A DNA stretch of 64,000 bases from Streptomyces triticisoli (GCF_003270085.1 NZ_QFDQ01000177.1:27007-91006); one strand, 5' to 3'. Positions 38,284-47,511 are shown, numbered from the stretch's first letter. Numbers and translations: made by a program. The notes: generated by a model not told the origin, from the letters alone.

Positions 38284-39941
38284 ACCCCCGCAGGGGCCGT
38301 ACGGGCGGCCGTACGGGGAACGCGGCGCGGCTCGGCCTGATGGCCGTGCCCGTCGCGTTCTTCGCGGTGTTCTTCGCCTACCCCGTGGCCGCGATCGTCC
38401 AGCGCGGCCTGAAGTCCGACGGGGTCTGGCAGTTGGGGCGGATCACCGACGTGCTCGCCCAGTCCGACATCCGGCACGTGCTGTGGTTCACCACCTGGCA
38501 GGCGCTCGCCTCCACCGCGCTCACCCTGCTCATCGCCCTGCCCGGCGCGTACGTCTTCGCCCGTCTGGACTTTCCCGGCCGTCAGGTCCTGCGGGCCGTC
38601 GTCACCGTGCCGTTCGTGCTGCCCACGGTCGTCGTCGGCACCGCGTTCCTCGCCCTCGTCGGACGCGGCGGCCTCCTCGACGAGCTGTGGGGCGTCCGTC
38701 TGGACACCACGGTGTGGGCGATCCTGCTCGCCCACGTCTTCTTCAACTACGCCGTCGTCGTACGGACCGTGGGCGGCCTGTGGGCCGGGCTCGACCCCCG
38801 GCAGGAGGAGGCGGCCCGCATGCTCGGCGCCTCGCCGCTGACCGCCTGGCGCAGAGTCACCCTGCCCGCGCTCGCGCCCGCGGTGGCCGCCGCCGCGCTG
38901 ATGGTCTTCCTGTTCACCTTCACCTCCTTCGGTGTGGTGCAGATCCTCGGCGGCCCCACCTTCTCCACCCTCGAAGTGGAGATCTACCGGCAGACGGCCC
39001 AGATCTTCGACCTGTCCACTGCCGCGGTCCTGACGATCGTCCAGTTCGCGGCGGTGGGCGCGATCCTCGCCGTGCACGCCTGGACCGTACGGCGCCGGGA
39101 GAGCGCGCTGAAACTGGTGGACGCCTCCGTCACCGCCCGCCGCCCGCGCGGCGCGGGACAGTGGGCGCTCCTCGCCGGCGTCCTCGTCACCATCGCGCTG
39201 CTCCTCGTGCTTCCGCTCGCCGTGCTGGTCCAGCGCTCGCTCACCGCACCCGCCTTCGGCTACTACCGGGCGCTGACCGACCCCGACGGCGGCACCTTCC
39301 TGGTCGCGCCGATCAACGCCATCGGCACCTCCCTGTCGTACGCCGCCGCCGCGACCGCGATCGCCGTGGTGATCGGCGGTCTGGCCGCCGCCGTACTGGC
39401 CCGCCGCGACGCGGGCCGTGTCGTGCGCGGCTTCGACGCGCTGCTGATGCTGCCGCTCGGGGTCTCCGCGGTGACCGTCGGCTTCGGCTTCCTGATCGCC
39501 CTCGACACTCCGCCGCTGGACCTGAGACAGTCCTGGATCCTGGTCCCGCTCGCCCAGGCCCTGGTCGGCGTGCCCTTCGTCGTACGGACCATGCTGCCCG
39601 TACTGCGCGCGGTGGACGTACGGCTGCGGGAGGCGGCGGCCGTGCTCGGGGCCTCGCCGTGGCGGGTGTGGCGGGAGGTCGACCTGCCCCTGGTGCGGCG
39701 GGCGCTGCTGATCGCCGCCGGGTTCGCCTTCGCGGTGTCGCTGGGGGAGTTCGGGGCGACCGTGTTCATCGCGCGGCCCGACAACCCGACGCTGCCGGTC
39801 GCCGTGGCCCGGCTGATCGGCCGGCCCGGCGACCTCAACTACGGCCAGGCGATGGCCCTGTCGACGATTCTTATGGTGGTGTGCGCGGTGGCGCTGCTGA
39901 TCCTCGAGCGGCTGCGCACCGACCGGAGCGGGGAGTTCTAG
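38247..39941 (+). CDS. thiP: Thiamine ABC transporter permease, fused two-domain
   Basis: A 564-residue permease with two binding-protein-dependent transport domains in one chain (about 12 helices), as in ThiP. The EAA loops are EEAARMLGASPLTAWRRVTL (first half) and REAAAVLGASPWRVWREVDL (second half). GTG 38247 overlaps thiB by 37 bases; GTG 38259 is an alternative. Its stop abuts the thiQ ATG. Confidence 0.92.
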   Translation: MGQVVDLARTEVDPRRGRTGGRTGNAARLGLMAVPVAFFAVFFAYPVAAIVQRGLKSDGVWQLGRITDVLAQSDIRHVLWFTTWQALASTALTLLIALPGAYVFARLDFPGRQVLRAVVTVPFVLPTVVVGTAFLALVGRGGLLDELWGVRLDTTVWAILLAHVFFNYAVVVRTVGGLWAGLDPRQEEAARMLGASPLTAWRRVTLPALAPAVAAAALMVFLFTFTSFGVVQILGGPTFSTLEVEIYRQTAQIFDLSTAAVLTIVQFAAVGAILAVHAWTVRRRESALKLVDASVTARRPRGAGQWALLAGVLVTIALLLVLPLAVLVQRSLTAPAFGYYRALTDPDGGTFLVAPINAIGTSLSYAAAATAIAVVIGGLAAAVLARRDAGRVVRGFDALLMLPLGVSAVTVGFGFLIALDTPPLDLRQSWILVPLAQALVGVPFVVRTMLPVLRAVDVRLREAAAVLGASPWRVWREVDLPLVRRALLIAAGFAFAVSLGEFGATVFIARPDNPTLPVAVARLIGRPGDLNYGQAMALSTILMVVCAVALLILERLRTDRSGEF

Positions 39942-40961
39942 ATGCTGCTGAGCCTCCAGGCCGCGACCGTACGCTTCGGCGGGCGGGCCGTGCTCGACAC
40001 GGTCGGCCTCGATGTCGCCGAACACGAGATCGTGTGTGTGCTCGGCCCCAGCGGCAGCGGCAAGTCCACCCTGCTGCGGGCGGTCGCCGGGCTGCAGCCG
40101 CTGGACTCCGGGCGGGTGCTGCTGGACGGGCGGGACCGGACGGCGGTACCGGTGCACCGGCGCGAGGTCGGGCTGATGTTCCAGGACCACCAGCTGTTCC
40201 CGCAGCGGGACGTGGCCGGAAACGTCGCCTTCGGGCTGCGTATGCACGGCACGGCGAAGAACGAACGGGCCGCGCGGGTCGGGGAGTTGCTGGACCTGGT
40301 CGGACTCCCTGGCGCCGGGCGGCGGGCCGTGGCCTCGCTCTCCGGTGGCGAGCAGCAGCGGGTGGCCCTGGCCCGGGCCCTCGCCCCCCGCCCCCGCCTG
40401 CTGATGCTGGACGAGCCGCTCGGCCAGCTCGACCGCTCGCTGCGGGAACGGCTCGTCGTCGAACTGCGGGAGCTCTTCGGCCGGTTGGGCACCACCGTGC
40501 TCGCCGTCACCCACGACCAGGGCGAGGCCTTCGCGCTCGCCGACCGGGTCGTGGTGATGCGGGACGGCCGGATCGCCCAGACCGGTACGCCACTTGAGGT
40601 GTGGCAGCGGCCGGCCGACGCCTTCGTCGCCCGCTTCCTCGGCTTCGAGAACGTCGCGGAGGCCACCGTGGACGGCGAGGCCGCGATCACCCCCTGGGGC
40701 AAGGTACCCGTCCCCGACGGCGCACCCCAGGGCACGCACACCCTCCTCGTACGCCCCGCCGGCGTCCGCCTCGTCCCCACCACCGAGGGCCTGCGCTGCA
40801 CGGTCACCGCCCGCACCTTCAAGGGCACCCACGTCACCCTCCACCTCCAGCCCGCCAACGCCCCCCGCCTGGAAGCGGCCTGCCCCCTGCGCACGGCACC
40901 GGAGGTCGGAGACGAGGTCGGCGTGGAGTTCGATCCGACCGAAACAGCGGTGCTCCACTGA
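39942..40961 (+). CDS. thiQ: Thiamine ABC transporter ATP-binding protein
   Basis: A 339-residue ABC ATPase: Walker A GPSGSGKST, Q-loop MFQDHQLFPQRDV, signature LSGGEQQRVALARAL, Walker B LLMLDEP, H-loop VTHDQGEA. It is about 100 residues longer than enteric ThiQ because it carries a C-terminal TOBE-like regulatory region, as in FbpC/PotA. ATG 39942 follows the thiP stop directly. Confidence 0.9.
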   Translation: MLLSLQAATVRFGGRAVLDTVGLDVAEHEIVCVLGPSGSGKSTLLRAVAGLQPLDSGRVLLDGRDRTAVPVHRREVGLMFQDHQLFPQRDVAGNVAFGLRMHGTAKNERAARVGELLDLVGLPGAGRRAVASLSGGEQQRVALARALAPRPRLLMLDEPLGQLDRSLRERLVVELRELFGRLGTTVLAVTHDQGEAFALADRVVVMRDGRIAQTGTPLEVWQRPADAFVARFLGFENVAEATVDGEAAITPWGKVPVPDGAPQGTHTLLVRPAGVRLVPTTEGLRCTVTARTFKGTHVTLHLQPANAPRLEAACPLRTAPEVGDEVGVEFDPTETAVLH

Positions 40962-40986
40962 TCGCGCAGCGCCTAGTGTGCGGAGC

Positions 40987-41784
40987 ATGACGCAACTCGC
41001 ATACGACCGTTACTGCGACGAAATCGCTCACCAGGTAAGGCAGCTGTCAGCCGTGGTCACCTCCGGCGCCGACCTGTCCACCACCGTGCCGACCTGCCCG
41101 GACTGGTCGCTGGAGGAGCTGGTACGGCACACGGGCGGCGCCCTGCGCTGGGTGGAGGCGCTGGTCAGGACCCGTGCGCAGGAGAACATCCCGGCCGAGC
41201 GGATCCCGCTCGCGGAAGGGCCCGAGGCACAGGGCGATCCCGCCGCCCTGAACGCCTGGCTGCTGGAGACCGGCCGGATCGTCGTCGCCGCCCTCCGCGA
41301 GGCCGGCCCGGACATCAAGGTGTGGACCTGGGCCGGGATCCCGGACACCGGCTTCTGGGCCCGCCGGATGACCCACGAGATCACGATCCACCGCGCCGAC
41401 GCCGCGCTCGCCGCCGGACTGCCCTACGAGGTCGCCCCCGAAGTGGCCGTCGACGCCCTCGACGAGTGGCTGCAGATCGTGGAGCTCATTCAGCGGAGCA
41501 AGGCGGTCCCGGCGGCCGAGGAGCTGCGCGGGCCGGGGCGCAGTATCCATTTGCACGCCACCGACGCCGGGCCGGAGCTGAACGCCGAGTGGGTCGTGGA
41601 GCTCACCGAGGAGGGTGTCGTCTGGCGGCGCGGACACGAGAAGGCGACCGTTGTTCTGCGAGGGCCGCTCACCTCCGTGTTGTTGGCGTTCTACAGGCGA
41701 CTGCCCCTGGACAGCCCCGGGTTGGAAGTACTGGGGGAGCGGGAGCTGCTGGAGTTCTGGCTCGAGCGGGCGACCTTCGGGTGA
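40987..41784 (+). CDS. Maleylpyruvate isomerase family (MDMPI/DinB-like) protein
   Basis: A 265-residue protein of the mycothiol-dependent maleylpyruvate isomerase N-domain family: VPTCPDWSLEELVRHTGGAL, then WARRMTHEITIHRADAALAAG with the metal-binding-type His residues, and the C-terminal domain with VVLRGPLTSVLLAFYRRLP. Most such Streptomyces proteins have no known substrate. It begins 25 bases after thiQ and may share its transcript. Confidence 0.85.
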   Translation: MTQLAYDRYCDEIAHQVRQLSAVVTSGADLSTTVPTCPDWSLEELVRHTGGALRWVEALVRTRAQENIPAERIPLAEGPEAQGDPAALNAWLLETGRIVVAALREAGPDIKVWTWAGIPDTGFWARRMTHEITIHRADAALAAGLPYEVAPEVAVDALDEWLQIVELIQRSKAVPAAEELRGPGRSIHLHATDAGPELNAEWVVELTEEGVVWRRGHEKATVVLRGPLTSVLLAFYRRLPLDSPGLEVLGERELLEFWLERATFG

Positions 41785-41790
41785 ACGGCC

Positions 41791-41822
41791 GTGGCCCGCC
41801 TCCGAGCGCGGAGGCGGGCCAC
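41791..41822. terminator. Bidirectional terminator between convergent genes
   Basis: A 13-bp perfect stem (GTGGCCCGCCTCC and its complement) with loop GAGCGC lies 6 bases after the MDMPI gene stop and 20 bases after the LAXTG gene stop on the other strand. Confidence 0.85.
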
Positions 41823-41842
41823 AGGTGGTGTGCTGCGGGGTG

Positions 41843-42577
41843 TCAGCGGTTGTTGTTCGTTCCCCGGCGGCGCATGCCGAAGAAGATCGCGCCGCCGCCG
41901 ATGGCGACCAGGGCGGCCGCGATGCCGGCGATCAGGCCGGTGTTGGAGTCGGCACCGGTCTCGGCGAGGTTGGAGTCACCGACCGCGGGCGAGGGAGCGT
42001 TGTTCGCGCTGTCGGCGGGGGCGGTGCTGCCCTCCGGGGCGGACGGCGTCGGCGTCGCGGACTCCGACTCCGGTGCCGGCTCCGACTCGGACGCCGAAGG
42101 CGTCGAAGTCTCCGGCTCCGGCTCCGTCGGCGTGGCCGGGGTGCTCGGGGTCTCCGTCTCGCAGGCGGTGGACGGAGTGGTCAGGTTCGGCTTGATGTCC
42201 TCGTTGACGAGGACCTTTCCGTTCTTGCCGACGGCGTCGACGTGGATGCGGTAGACGGCGTTCGGCTGCCAGTCCTCGGCGAAGGTGACCGTGGTGCCCT
42301 GGCGGGAGCCCTTGACCACCTGCTTGCCGACCTGCTTCGCGTCGGCGTTGTTGTTCTGGAGGAACACGGTGATCGTCGCCGGAGTGCCGGAGGGGTCCAC
42401 GTCCTTGACGACGATGACGCCCTTTCCGCCCTCACACTTCGCTTCGGCGGAGAACTCCTTGATGTTGCAGGCGAGCGCGTTGCCCGCGGCGCCGAGAGCG
42501 AGAGCGGCGGACGCGGAGACGACACCGAGGATGCGCACGGTGCGTGCGGTACGGCGGGATATGGACAAGATGGCCAC
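41843..42577 (-). CDS. LAXTG-anchored cell-surface protein (sortase E substrate)
   Basis: A 244-residue exported protein. Signal peptide [22 protein letters not shown] ends near ALACN, a ~100-residue beta-type domain follows, then a Ser/Thr/Glu/Pro wall-spanning stretch ([18 protein letters not shown]). The cell-wall sorting signal is LAETG, then [21 protein letters not shown] and [14 protein letters not shown] is the class E sortase motif of Streptomyces. GTG 42577 follows AAGGGCAAA. A near-consensus promoter precedes it. Confidence 0.9.
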   Translation of the reverse strand: MAILSISRRTARTVRILGVVSASAALALGAAGNALACNIKEFSAEAKCEGGKGVIVVKDVDPSGTPATITVFLQNNNADAKQVGKQVVKGSRQGTTVTFAEDWQPNAVYRIHVDAVGKNGKVLVNEDIKPNLTTPSTACETETPSTPATPTEPEPETSTPSASESEPAPESESATPTPSAPEGSTAPADSANNAPSPAVGDSNLAETGADSNTGLIAGIAAALVAIGGGAIFFGMRRRGTNNNR

Positions 42578-42668
42578 TTTGCCCTTCACGGGATGCGCAA
42601 TTGCGGGGGGTTGAGGGGGTGTTGAGGTGGCGACGAACCGAGGTCCCAGCACCCCCGGGAGGCTCAGG

Positions 42669-42696
42669 TCTATAAGCGCTCCGTAAGAAGTGTCAA
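42669..42696 (-). promoter_or_regulatory. Near-consensus sigma70-type promoter of the LAXTG protein
   Basis: On the minus strand TTGACA (42696-42691) is followed after 16 bases by TATAGA (42674-42669), predicting a start near 42662 and an ~85-base leader. Such good matches are rare in Streptomyces. Confidence 0.75.
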
Positions 42697-42768
42697 TGCG
42701 CATGCCGCCGACCGGCGTTGACTTTACCCACTTGTTAACAGCCAGTAGGTTTCAACGCGTTGGCAGGC

Positions 42769-42801
42769 GGCGAGCGGGGTGCCCGCCACACCCCGCTCGC
42801 C
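42769..42801 (-). terminator. VOC gene terminator
   Basis: A 12-bp perfect stem (GGCGAGCGGGGT and its complement) starts 4 bases past the stop of the VOC gene. Confidence 0.8.
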
Positions 42802-42804
42802 GGC

Positions 42805-43212
42805 TCAGCCCTGTACGGCCGCCGGGTCCATCCACATGACTTCCCACGTGTGGCCGTCGAGGTCGTCGAAGGCGCGGCCGTACATGTGGCCGTGGTCCTG
42901 GGTCTCGCCGGTCGCCGTGCCGCCGGCCGCGACGGCCTTCTCGACCAGCTCGTCGACCTTCTCGCGGCTCTGAGCGCTCAGGCAGATCAGCACCTCGCTG
43001 GTCTTCGTCGAGTCCGCGATCTCCTTCTTGGTGAAGTCGGCGTAGCGCTGCTTGCCGAGCAGCATCGCGATGATCGTGTCGCTGATGACGACGCAGGCGC
43101 AGTCGTCGGTCGAGAACTGCGGGTTGATCGTGTATCCGAGGTCGGTGAAGAACTTCTTGGAGGCGGCCACGTCGTTGGTCGCCAGGTTCACGAAGATCAT
43201 CTGCTGGTACAT
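42805..43212 (-). CDS. VOC-family protein (glyoxalase/dioxygenase fold)
   Basis: A 135-residue vicinal-oxygen-chelate protein: QMIFVNLATNDVAASKKFFT at the start and DDLDGHTWEVMWMDPAAV at the end, the pattern of PhnB/glyoxalase-like stand-alone proteins. No substrate can be assigned. ATG 43212 has GGGGAG upstream. Confidence 0.85.
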   Translation of the reverse strand: MYQQMIFVNLATNDVAASKKFFTDLGYTINPQFSTDDCACVVISDTIIAMLLGKQRYADFTKKEIADSTKTSEVLICLSAQSREKVDELVEKAVAAGGTATGETQDHGHMYGRAFDDLDGHTWEVMWMDPAAVQG

Positions 43213-43314
43213 GGTGAGGTGTCTCCCCTTGTGGTCCATTGCCGTTCGCAGGGGTGGACTCCGGGGCCGCGCGGAACTCATCGGTGGGTGCGGAACTTCT
43301 TTCCGTACGGTTCG

Positions 43315-44577
43315 TCAGCGGACCAGTGGCCGTGCGGCGAGGTCGGCGATCAGCAGGGTCAGCGGGGCGAACAGGGCCAGCAGGGCGACGGTGCGCAGGA
43401 GGGCGGCGGTGCGCAGCGCCATGGCGGGCGCGCCCAGGCGCCGCAGGGCGGCGATGGTGACGGCGCGCTCCTGCCTCGCCTCGACGGTCGCGGTCAGCAG
43501 GACCGCCACGGCGCACCCGGCCACGAGCAGCGTGCCCAGGGCGGTCAGCGGCCCGAAGACCCGCGCGGTTCCGTCGTACGGCGCGACGACGGCGTACGTC
43601 CCCGACGCCACCGCGCACACCACGCCCAGGGGGCGGCCGATGCGCCCCGCCTCCGCCATCAGGACCCGGCCGGCCAGCAGCCGCAGGGCGCCCGGACGCG
43701 CCGACTGGAGCAGGAGGCCGCACAGATGGGTCAGACCGGGCCCGGCGAGGGCGAGGCCGAGAGCGGTCAGCAGCCAGCCGACGAGCACCGGGAAGGAGCT
43801 GGCCGCGAGACCGCCGGGCAGGACGCCCCCGGAGGCGGGGGCAGAGGCGGTGGACCGGCCGGCGTACGACTGCACGGCCAGACCGGCGGCGAGCACGGCG
43901 ACGCCCCAGGGAAGTCCGGTGGGCGGCCGGCGGGAAGCCGGCGGGCGGTGGGGGCCGGGGTCGTCGTGCCCGGCCTCTTTCGGGGCGCCGGCCCGGCCCC
44001 CCGGGGATTGCGCGGAGCCGTCGTCCGCACCACCCTCCGCCGGCCGGCGCTGCGGCCGAGCGCCGTCCTCCCGCGGCCGCAGCACCAGCGCCACCACGCC
44101 CGACGCGAGCACCGGGACGACGGCCAGCAGGGTCAGCACCCCCGCCACCGGCAGCCGTTGACCCGCGGCCAGGGCGCCCGCCGCCGCGCCGTCGAACGGA
44201 AGCCCCGTCCGGTCGCCGCGCAGGTGCAGGAAGAGCAGCAGCGCGAGCAGCGAGCCGAGCCCGCAGGACAGGGCCGTCGTGGCCGCCGATACGGCCATCA
44301 TGCGGCCGGGCCCGAGACCGAGCGCCGACAGCCCCGGCCGGGGACGGGTGCCGGGGTCGGTGCGGGCCACCGCGACCGCGAGGTACACCGTCGCGGCCAG
44401 GGGCATCACGCACCAGGACAGCCGCAGCACCGCCGCGGCCGAGTGCTCCGGGTGGCCCAGGGCATGGCCGAGGCTGCACAGCAGCAGGAAGCCCGTGCCC
44501 GCCGACGCCGCCACGACGGTCAGTCGGCGCAGCTGGACGGCCGGGCGGGCGACGCGGATCAGACGGAGAGCGAGCAC
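43315..44577 (-). CDS. Membrane protein, ABC exporter permease
   Basis: A 420-residue protein with about 8-10 predicted helices (for example TVVAASAGTGFLLLCSLGHAL, RMMAVSAATTALSCGLGSLL, GVLTLLAVVPVLASGVVALVL, LLVAGCAVAVLLTATV and LLRTVALLALFAPLTLLIADL) and a charged cytoplasmic loop near the middle (RPREDGARPQRRPAEGG). Pattern and pairing fit a MacB/FtsX-type permease lacking the large external domain. GTG 44577 overlaps the ATPase stop by 19 bases. The cargo is unknown. Confidence 0.7.
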   Translation of the reverse strand: MLALRLIRVARPAVQLRRLTVVAASAGTGFLLLCSLGHALGHPEHSAAAVLRLSWCVMPLAATVYLAVAVARTDPGTRPRPGLSALGLGPGRMMAVSAATTALSCGLGSLLALLLFLHLRGDRTGLPFDGAAAGALAAGQRLPVAGVLTLLAVVPVLASGVVALVLRPREDGARPQRRPAEGGADDGSAQSPGGRAGAPKEAGHDDPGPHRPPASRRPPTGLPWGVAVLAAGLAVQSYAGRSTASAPASGGVLPGGLAASSFPVLVGWLLTALGLALAGPGLTHLCGLLLQSARPGALRLLAGRVLMAEAGRIGRPLGVVCAVASGTYAVVAPYDGTARVFGPLTALGTLLVAGCAVAVLLTATVEARQERAVTIAALRRLGAPAMALRTAALLRTVALLALFAPLTLLIADLAARPLVR

Positions 44578-45302
44578 GTGGCCCGGCCTTCCGTCGTGTC
44601 GCCGACCGGGGGCAGGTGCACGCTCTTCACGCACCGCCCGTCGAGCAGCGGCACCGTGCGGTCGGCGAGGGCCGCGGTCTCCGGGTCGAGCGTGGCGAGC
44701 ACGACGGTGATGCCGTGCGAGCGGGCCGCCGTGGTGAGCGTGCGCAGTACGTGGGCGCGGTCGGCCCGGTGCAGCGGGGCCGCCGGTTCGTCGGCGAACA
44801 GCACCGTGGGGGCCGGGGCGAGCGCGCGGGCGATGCAGACGCGCTGCCGTTCGGCCTGGCGCAGCCGGTGCGGGCGCCTGCGGGCCAGTTCGCCGACGTC
44901 GAGGCGGTCCAGCCACTCCTGGGCGGCCGCCTTGGCCCGGCGCCGGCTGGTGCCGCGCAGCATCAGCGGCAGGGCTGTGTTCTCCCAGACGTTCAGCTCC
45001 GGTACGAGCACCGGAACGGGGTCGACCCAGCCGAACCGGTCGCGGCGCAGCCGCTCGCGGGCCAGCGGGCCGAGGGTGTGCACGGGGGCGCTGTTGAACC
45101 AGACCTCGCCCTGCCGCACACGCACCATTCCGGACAGGCACCGCAGCAGGGTCGTCTTGCCGCTGCCGCTCGGACCGGCGACGGCGAGGATCTCGCCCTG
45201 CCGGACGCCGAGCGAGACGCCCTCGAGGCCGGGCGAGCCGTCCTTGTGGGTGTAGTGCAGGGCACGCGCCCAGAGCACGTCGTTGTCCGGTGGGGCGTCC
45301 AT
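44559..45302 (-). CDS. ABC transporter ATP-binding protein, degenerate
   Basis: A 247-residue ABC ATPase partnered with the downstream permease. Walker A (GPSGSGKTTLLRCLSGM, ~45) and Walker B (TVLFADEPAA) are intact. However, the Q-loop Gln is missing (FGWVDPVPVLVPELNVWENT), the signature LSGGQ is replaced by LRQAERQRV, the D-loop is altered (PLHRADRA), and the H-loop His is Leu (VVLATLDPETAALADR). It may bind ATP yet hydrolyse poorly, so it could be regulatory or act with another ATPase. ATG 45302 is the first Met before the conserved part. Confidence 0.8.
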   Translation of the reverse strand: MDAPPDNDVLWARALHYTHKDGSPGLEGVSLGVRQGEILAVAGPSGSGKTTLLRCLSGMVRVRQGEVWFNSAPVHTLGPLARERLRRDRFGWVDPVPVLVPELNVWENTALPLMLRGTSRRRAKAAAQEWLDRLDVGELARRRPHRLRQAERQRVCIARALAPAPTVLFADEPAAPLHRADRAHVLRTLTTAARSHGITVVLATLDPETAALADRTVPLLDGRCVKSVHLPPVGDTTEGRATCSLSV

Positions 45303-45420
45303 GGCGTACACCTCGGTTCGGAGCTCGAAGTATCCCCGTATCCCCCGTCCGGGGGAACGAAGGCGGAGCCGGTCGGTCACCGGAACGCTAGGCAGACGAC
45401 GTCGGGAGGCTGGACAGCAC

Positions 45421-45469
45421 ACGGCCCCGGGCGGCCGTTTCTCACTCGAACGGTCGACACCGGGGCCGT
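45421..45469 (-). terminator. Terminator downstream of the aminotransferase gene
   Basis: A 10-bp perfect stem (ACGGCCCCGG and its complement) with a 29-base loop. A second small stem TGCCTC/GAGGCA at 45514-45530 lies between it and the aminotransferase stop. Confidence 0.55.
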
Positions 45470-45536
45470 GATCATCATCTGATCGGAGGTATGTGCCCGA
45501 CGGTTTCCGCGACTGCCTCCGGAAGAGGCACGCCGG

Positions 45537-46916
45537 TCACAGCTTGGTCCACGCCTCCGTCAGCGTCGCGCGCAGGATCTGCTCGATCTCGTCGAAGGTC
45601 TCCTGGTTGGAGATCAGCGGCGGGGCGAGCTGGACGACCGGGTCGCCGCGGTCGTCGGCACGGCAGTACAGGCCGTTGTCGTACAGCGCCTTGGACAGGA
45701 AGCCGTACAGGACGCGCTCGGTCTCCTCCTCGTTGAAGGACTCCTTGGTGTTCTTGTCCTTCACCAGCTCGATGCCGTAGAAGAAGCCGTTGCCGCGGAC
45801 GTCGCCGACGATCGGCAGGTCGTGCAGCTTCTGCAGGGTGGAGAGGAAGGCGGACTCGTTGTCCAGCACGTGCTGGTTGAGGTTCTCCCGCTCGAACAGG
45901 TCGAGGTTGGCCAGGGCCACCGCCGCGGAGACCGGGTGGCCGCCGAAGGTGTAGCCGTGCAGGAAGGTGTTGTCACCCTTGTAGAACGGCTCGGCCAGGC
46001 GGTCGGAGATGATGCAGGCGCCGAGCGGGGAGTAGCCCGAGGTCATGCCCTTGGCGCAGGTGATGATGTCCGGGACGTAGCCGAACTTGTCGCAGGCGAA
46101 CATCGTGCCCAGGCGGCCGAAGGCGCAGATGACCTCGTCCGAGACGAGCAGCACGTCGTACTGGTCGCAGATCTCGCGGACCCGCTGGAAGTAGCCGGGC
46201 GGGGGCGGGAAGCAGCCGCCGGCGTTCTGCACCGGCTCCAGGAAGACGGCCGCGACCGTGTCCGGGCCCTCGAAGAGGATCTGCTGCTCGATCTGGTCGG
46301 CGGCCCAGCGGCCGAAGGCCTCGGGGTCGTCGCCGAAGATCGGGGCGCGGTAGATGTTGGTGTTCGGGACCTTGAACGCGCCCGGCACCAGCGGCTCGAA
46401 GGGGGCCTTCAGGCCCGGCAGACCGGTGATGGACAGGGCGCCCTGCGGGGTGCCGTGGTAGGCGACCGCGCGGGATATGACCTTGTGCTTGGTGGGCTTG
46501 CCGGTCAGCTTGAAGTACTGCTTGGCGAGCTTCCAGGCGGTCTCCACCGCCTCGCCGCCGCCGGTGGTGAAGAAGACCTTGTTCAGGTCGCCCGGCGCGT
46601 AGTGGGCCAGGCGCTCGGCGAGCTCCACGGCCTTGGGGTGGGCGTAGGACCAGACGGGGAAGAACGCCAGCTCCTGCGCCTGCTTGAGCGCCGTCTCGGC
46701 GAGCTCCGTGCGGCCGTGACCGGCCTGGACCACGAACAGACCCGCGAGACCGTCGAGGTAGCGCTTGCCCTTGTCGTCGTAGATGTAGGTGCCCTCGCCG
46801 CGCACGATCGTCGGCACGGGGGAGTTCTCGTACGAGGACATGCGGGTGAAGTGCATCCACAAGTGGTCGTACGCGGTACGGCTGAGATCCTTGCTCACGG
46901 TTATCGGGTTCCCCAC
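45537..46916 (-). CDS. Class III aminotransferase, polyamine/GABA type
   Basis: A 459-residue PLP enzyme of class III (omega-amino acid:pyruvate/putrescine/GABA aminotransferases). Cofactor lysine lies in IITCAKGMTSGY, preceded by LLVSDEVICAFGRLG; FFTTGGGEAVETAWKLAKQY and SRAVAYHGTPQGAL are the other PLP-pocket segments. Neighbours (AsnC regulator, aldehyde dehydrogenases, PotABCD) point to GABA or a diamine as amino donor. GTG 46916 overlaps the AsnC stop by 16 bases; GTG 46898 is an alternative with GGGGAA upstream. Confidence 0.85.
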   Translation of the reverse strand: MGNPITVSKDLSRTAYDHLWMHFTRMSSYENSPVPTIVRGEGTYIYDDKGKRYLDGLAGLFVVQAGHGRTELAETALKQAQELAFFPVWSYAHPKAVELAERLAHYAPGDLNKVFFTTGGGEAVETAWKLAKQYFKLTGKPTKHKVISRAVAYHGTPQGALSITGLPGLKAPFEPLVPGAFKVPNTNIYRAPIFGDDPEAFGRWAADQIEQQILFEGPDTVAAVFLEPVQNAGGCFPPPPGYFQRVREICDQYDVLLVSDEVICAFGRLGTMFACDKFGYVPDIITCAKGMTSGYSPLGACIISDRLAEPFYKGDNTFLHGYTFGGHPVSAAVALANLDLFERENLNQHVLDNESAFLSTLQKLHDLPIVGDVRGNGFFYGIELVKDKNTKESFNEEETERVLYGFLSKALYDNGLYCRADDRGDPVVQLAPPLISNQETFDEIEQILRATLTEAWTKL

Positions 46917-47416
46917 ATGTAGGTCTGCTTCTTGAGCTTGAGGTAGACGAAGCTCTCGGTGGAGCGCACACCGGGCAGGGCCCGGATGCGTTTGTTGATG
47001 ACGTCCAGCAGCTGGTCGTCGTCCTCGCAGACGATCTCGGCGAGGATGTCGAACGAGCCCGCGGTCATCACCACGTACTCGACTTCCGACATGCCGGCCA
47101 GCGCGTCGGCCACGGTCTCCGTGTCGCCCTCGACGTTGACCCCGACCATCGCCTGCCGGCGGAAGCCCACGGTGAGCGGGTCCGTGACGGCGACGATCTG
47201 CATCACGCCCTGGTCGAGCAGCTTCTGGACGCGCTGGCGCACGGCCGCCTCGGACAGGCCGACGGCCTTGCCGATCGCGGCGTACGGCCGGCGGCCGTCC
47301 TCCTGCAGCTGCTCGATGATGGCGAGGGAGACGGCGTCCAGGTGGTGGCTGCCGTTCCTGGACTCGCGGGAGTCCCTGTGGTCTGCGCTTCGACTGGGCA
47401 CGGTCTCACTGTGCAC
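46901..47416 (-). CDS. Lrp/AsnC-family transcriptional regulator
   Basis: A 171-residue feast/famine regulator: N-terminal helix-turn-helix (YAAIGKAVGLSEAAVRQRVQ) and C-terminal RAM ligand domain (AGSFDILAEIVCEDDDQLLD). I chose GTG 47416 (VHSETVPSRS); a TTG at 47437 would add 7 residues. It is divergent from the aldehyde dehydrogenase gene and co-transcribed with the aminotransferase, and probably controls both. The ligand may be an amino acid or GABA-related amine. Confidence 0.9.
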   Translation of the reverse strand: MHSETVPSRSADHRDSRESRNGSHHLDAVSLAIIEQLQEDGRRPYAAIGKAVGLSEAAVRQRVQKLLDQGVMQIVAVTDPLTVGFRRQAMVGVNVEGDTETVADALAGMSEVEYVVMTAGSFDILAEIVCEDDDQLLDVINKRIRALPGVRSTESFVYLKLKKQTYMWGTR

Positions 47417-47511
47417 GACGTCTCGACAGTTTTGCAAGGCCGAGGCGATGAAATTCGTTGTTTACGAGACCGGGGTCTGCGGATTTCGTATAAGTCGGCG
47501 CGGCGGGACTG

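Noticed and set aside
38136..40988. 950-residue minus-strand open frame
   Set aside because: It is the antisense shadow of thiP-thiQ. Long antisense frames are normal at this GC content.
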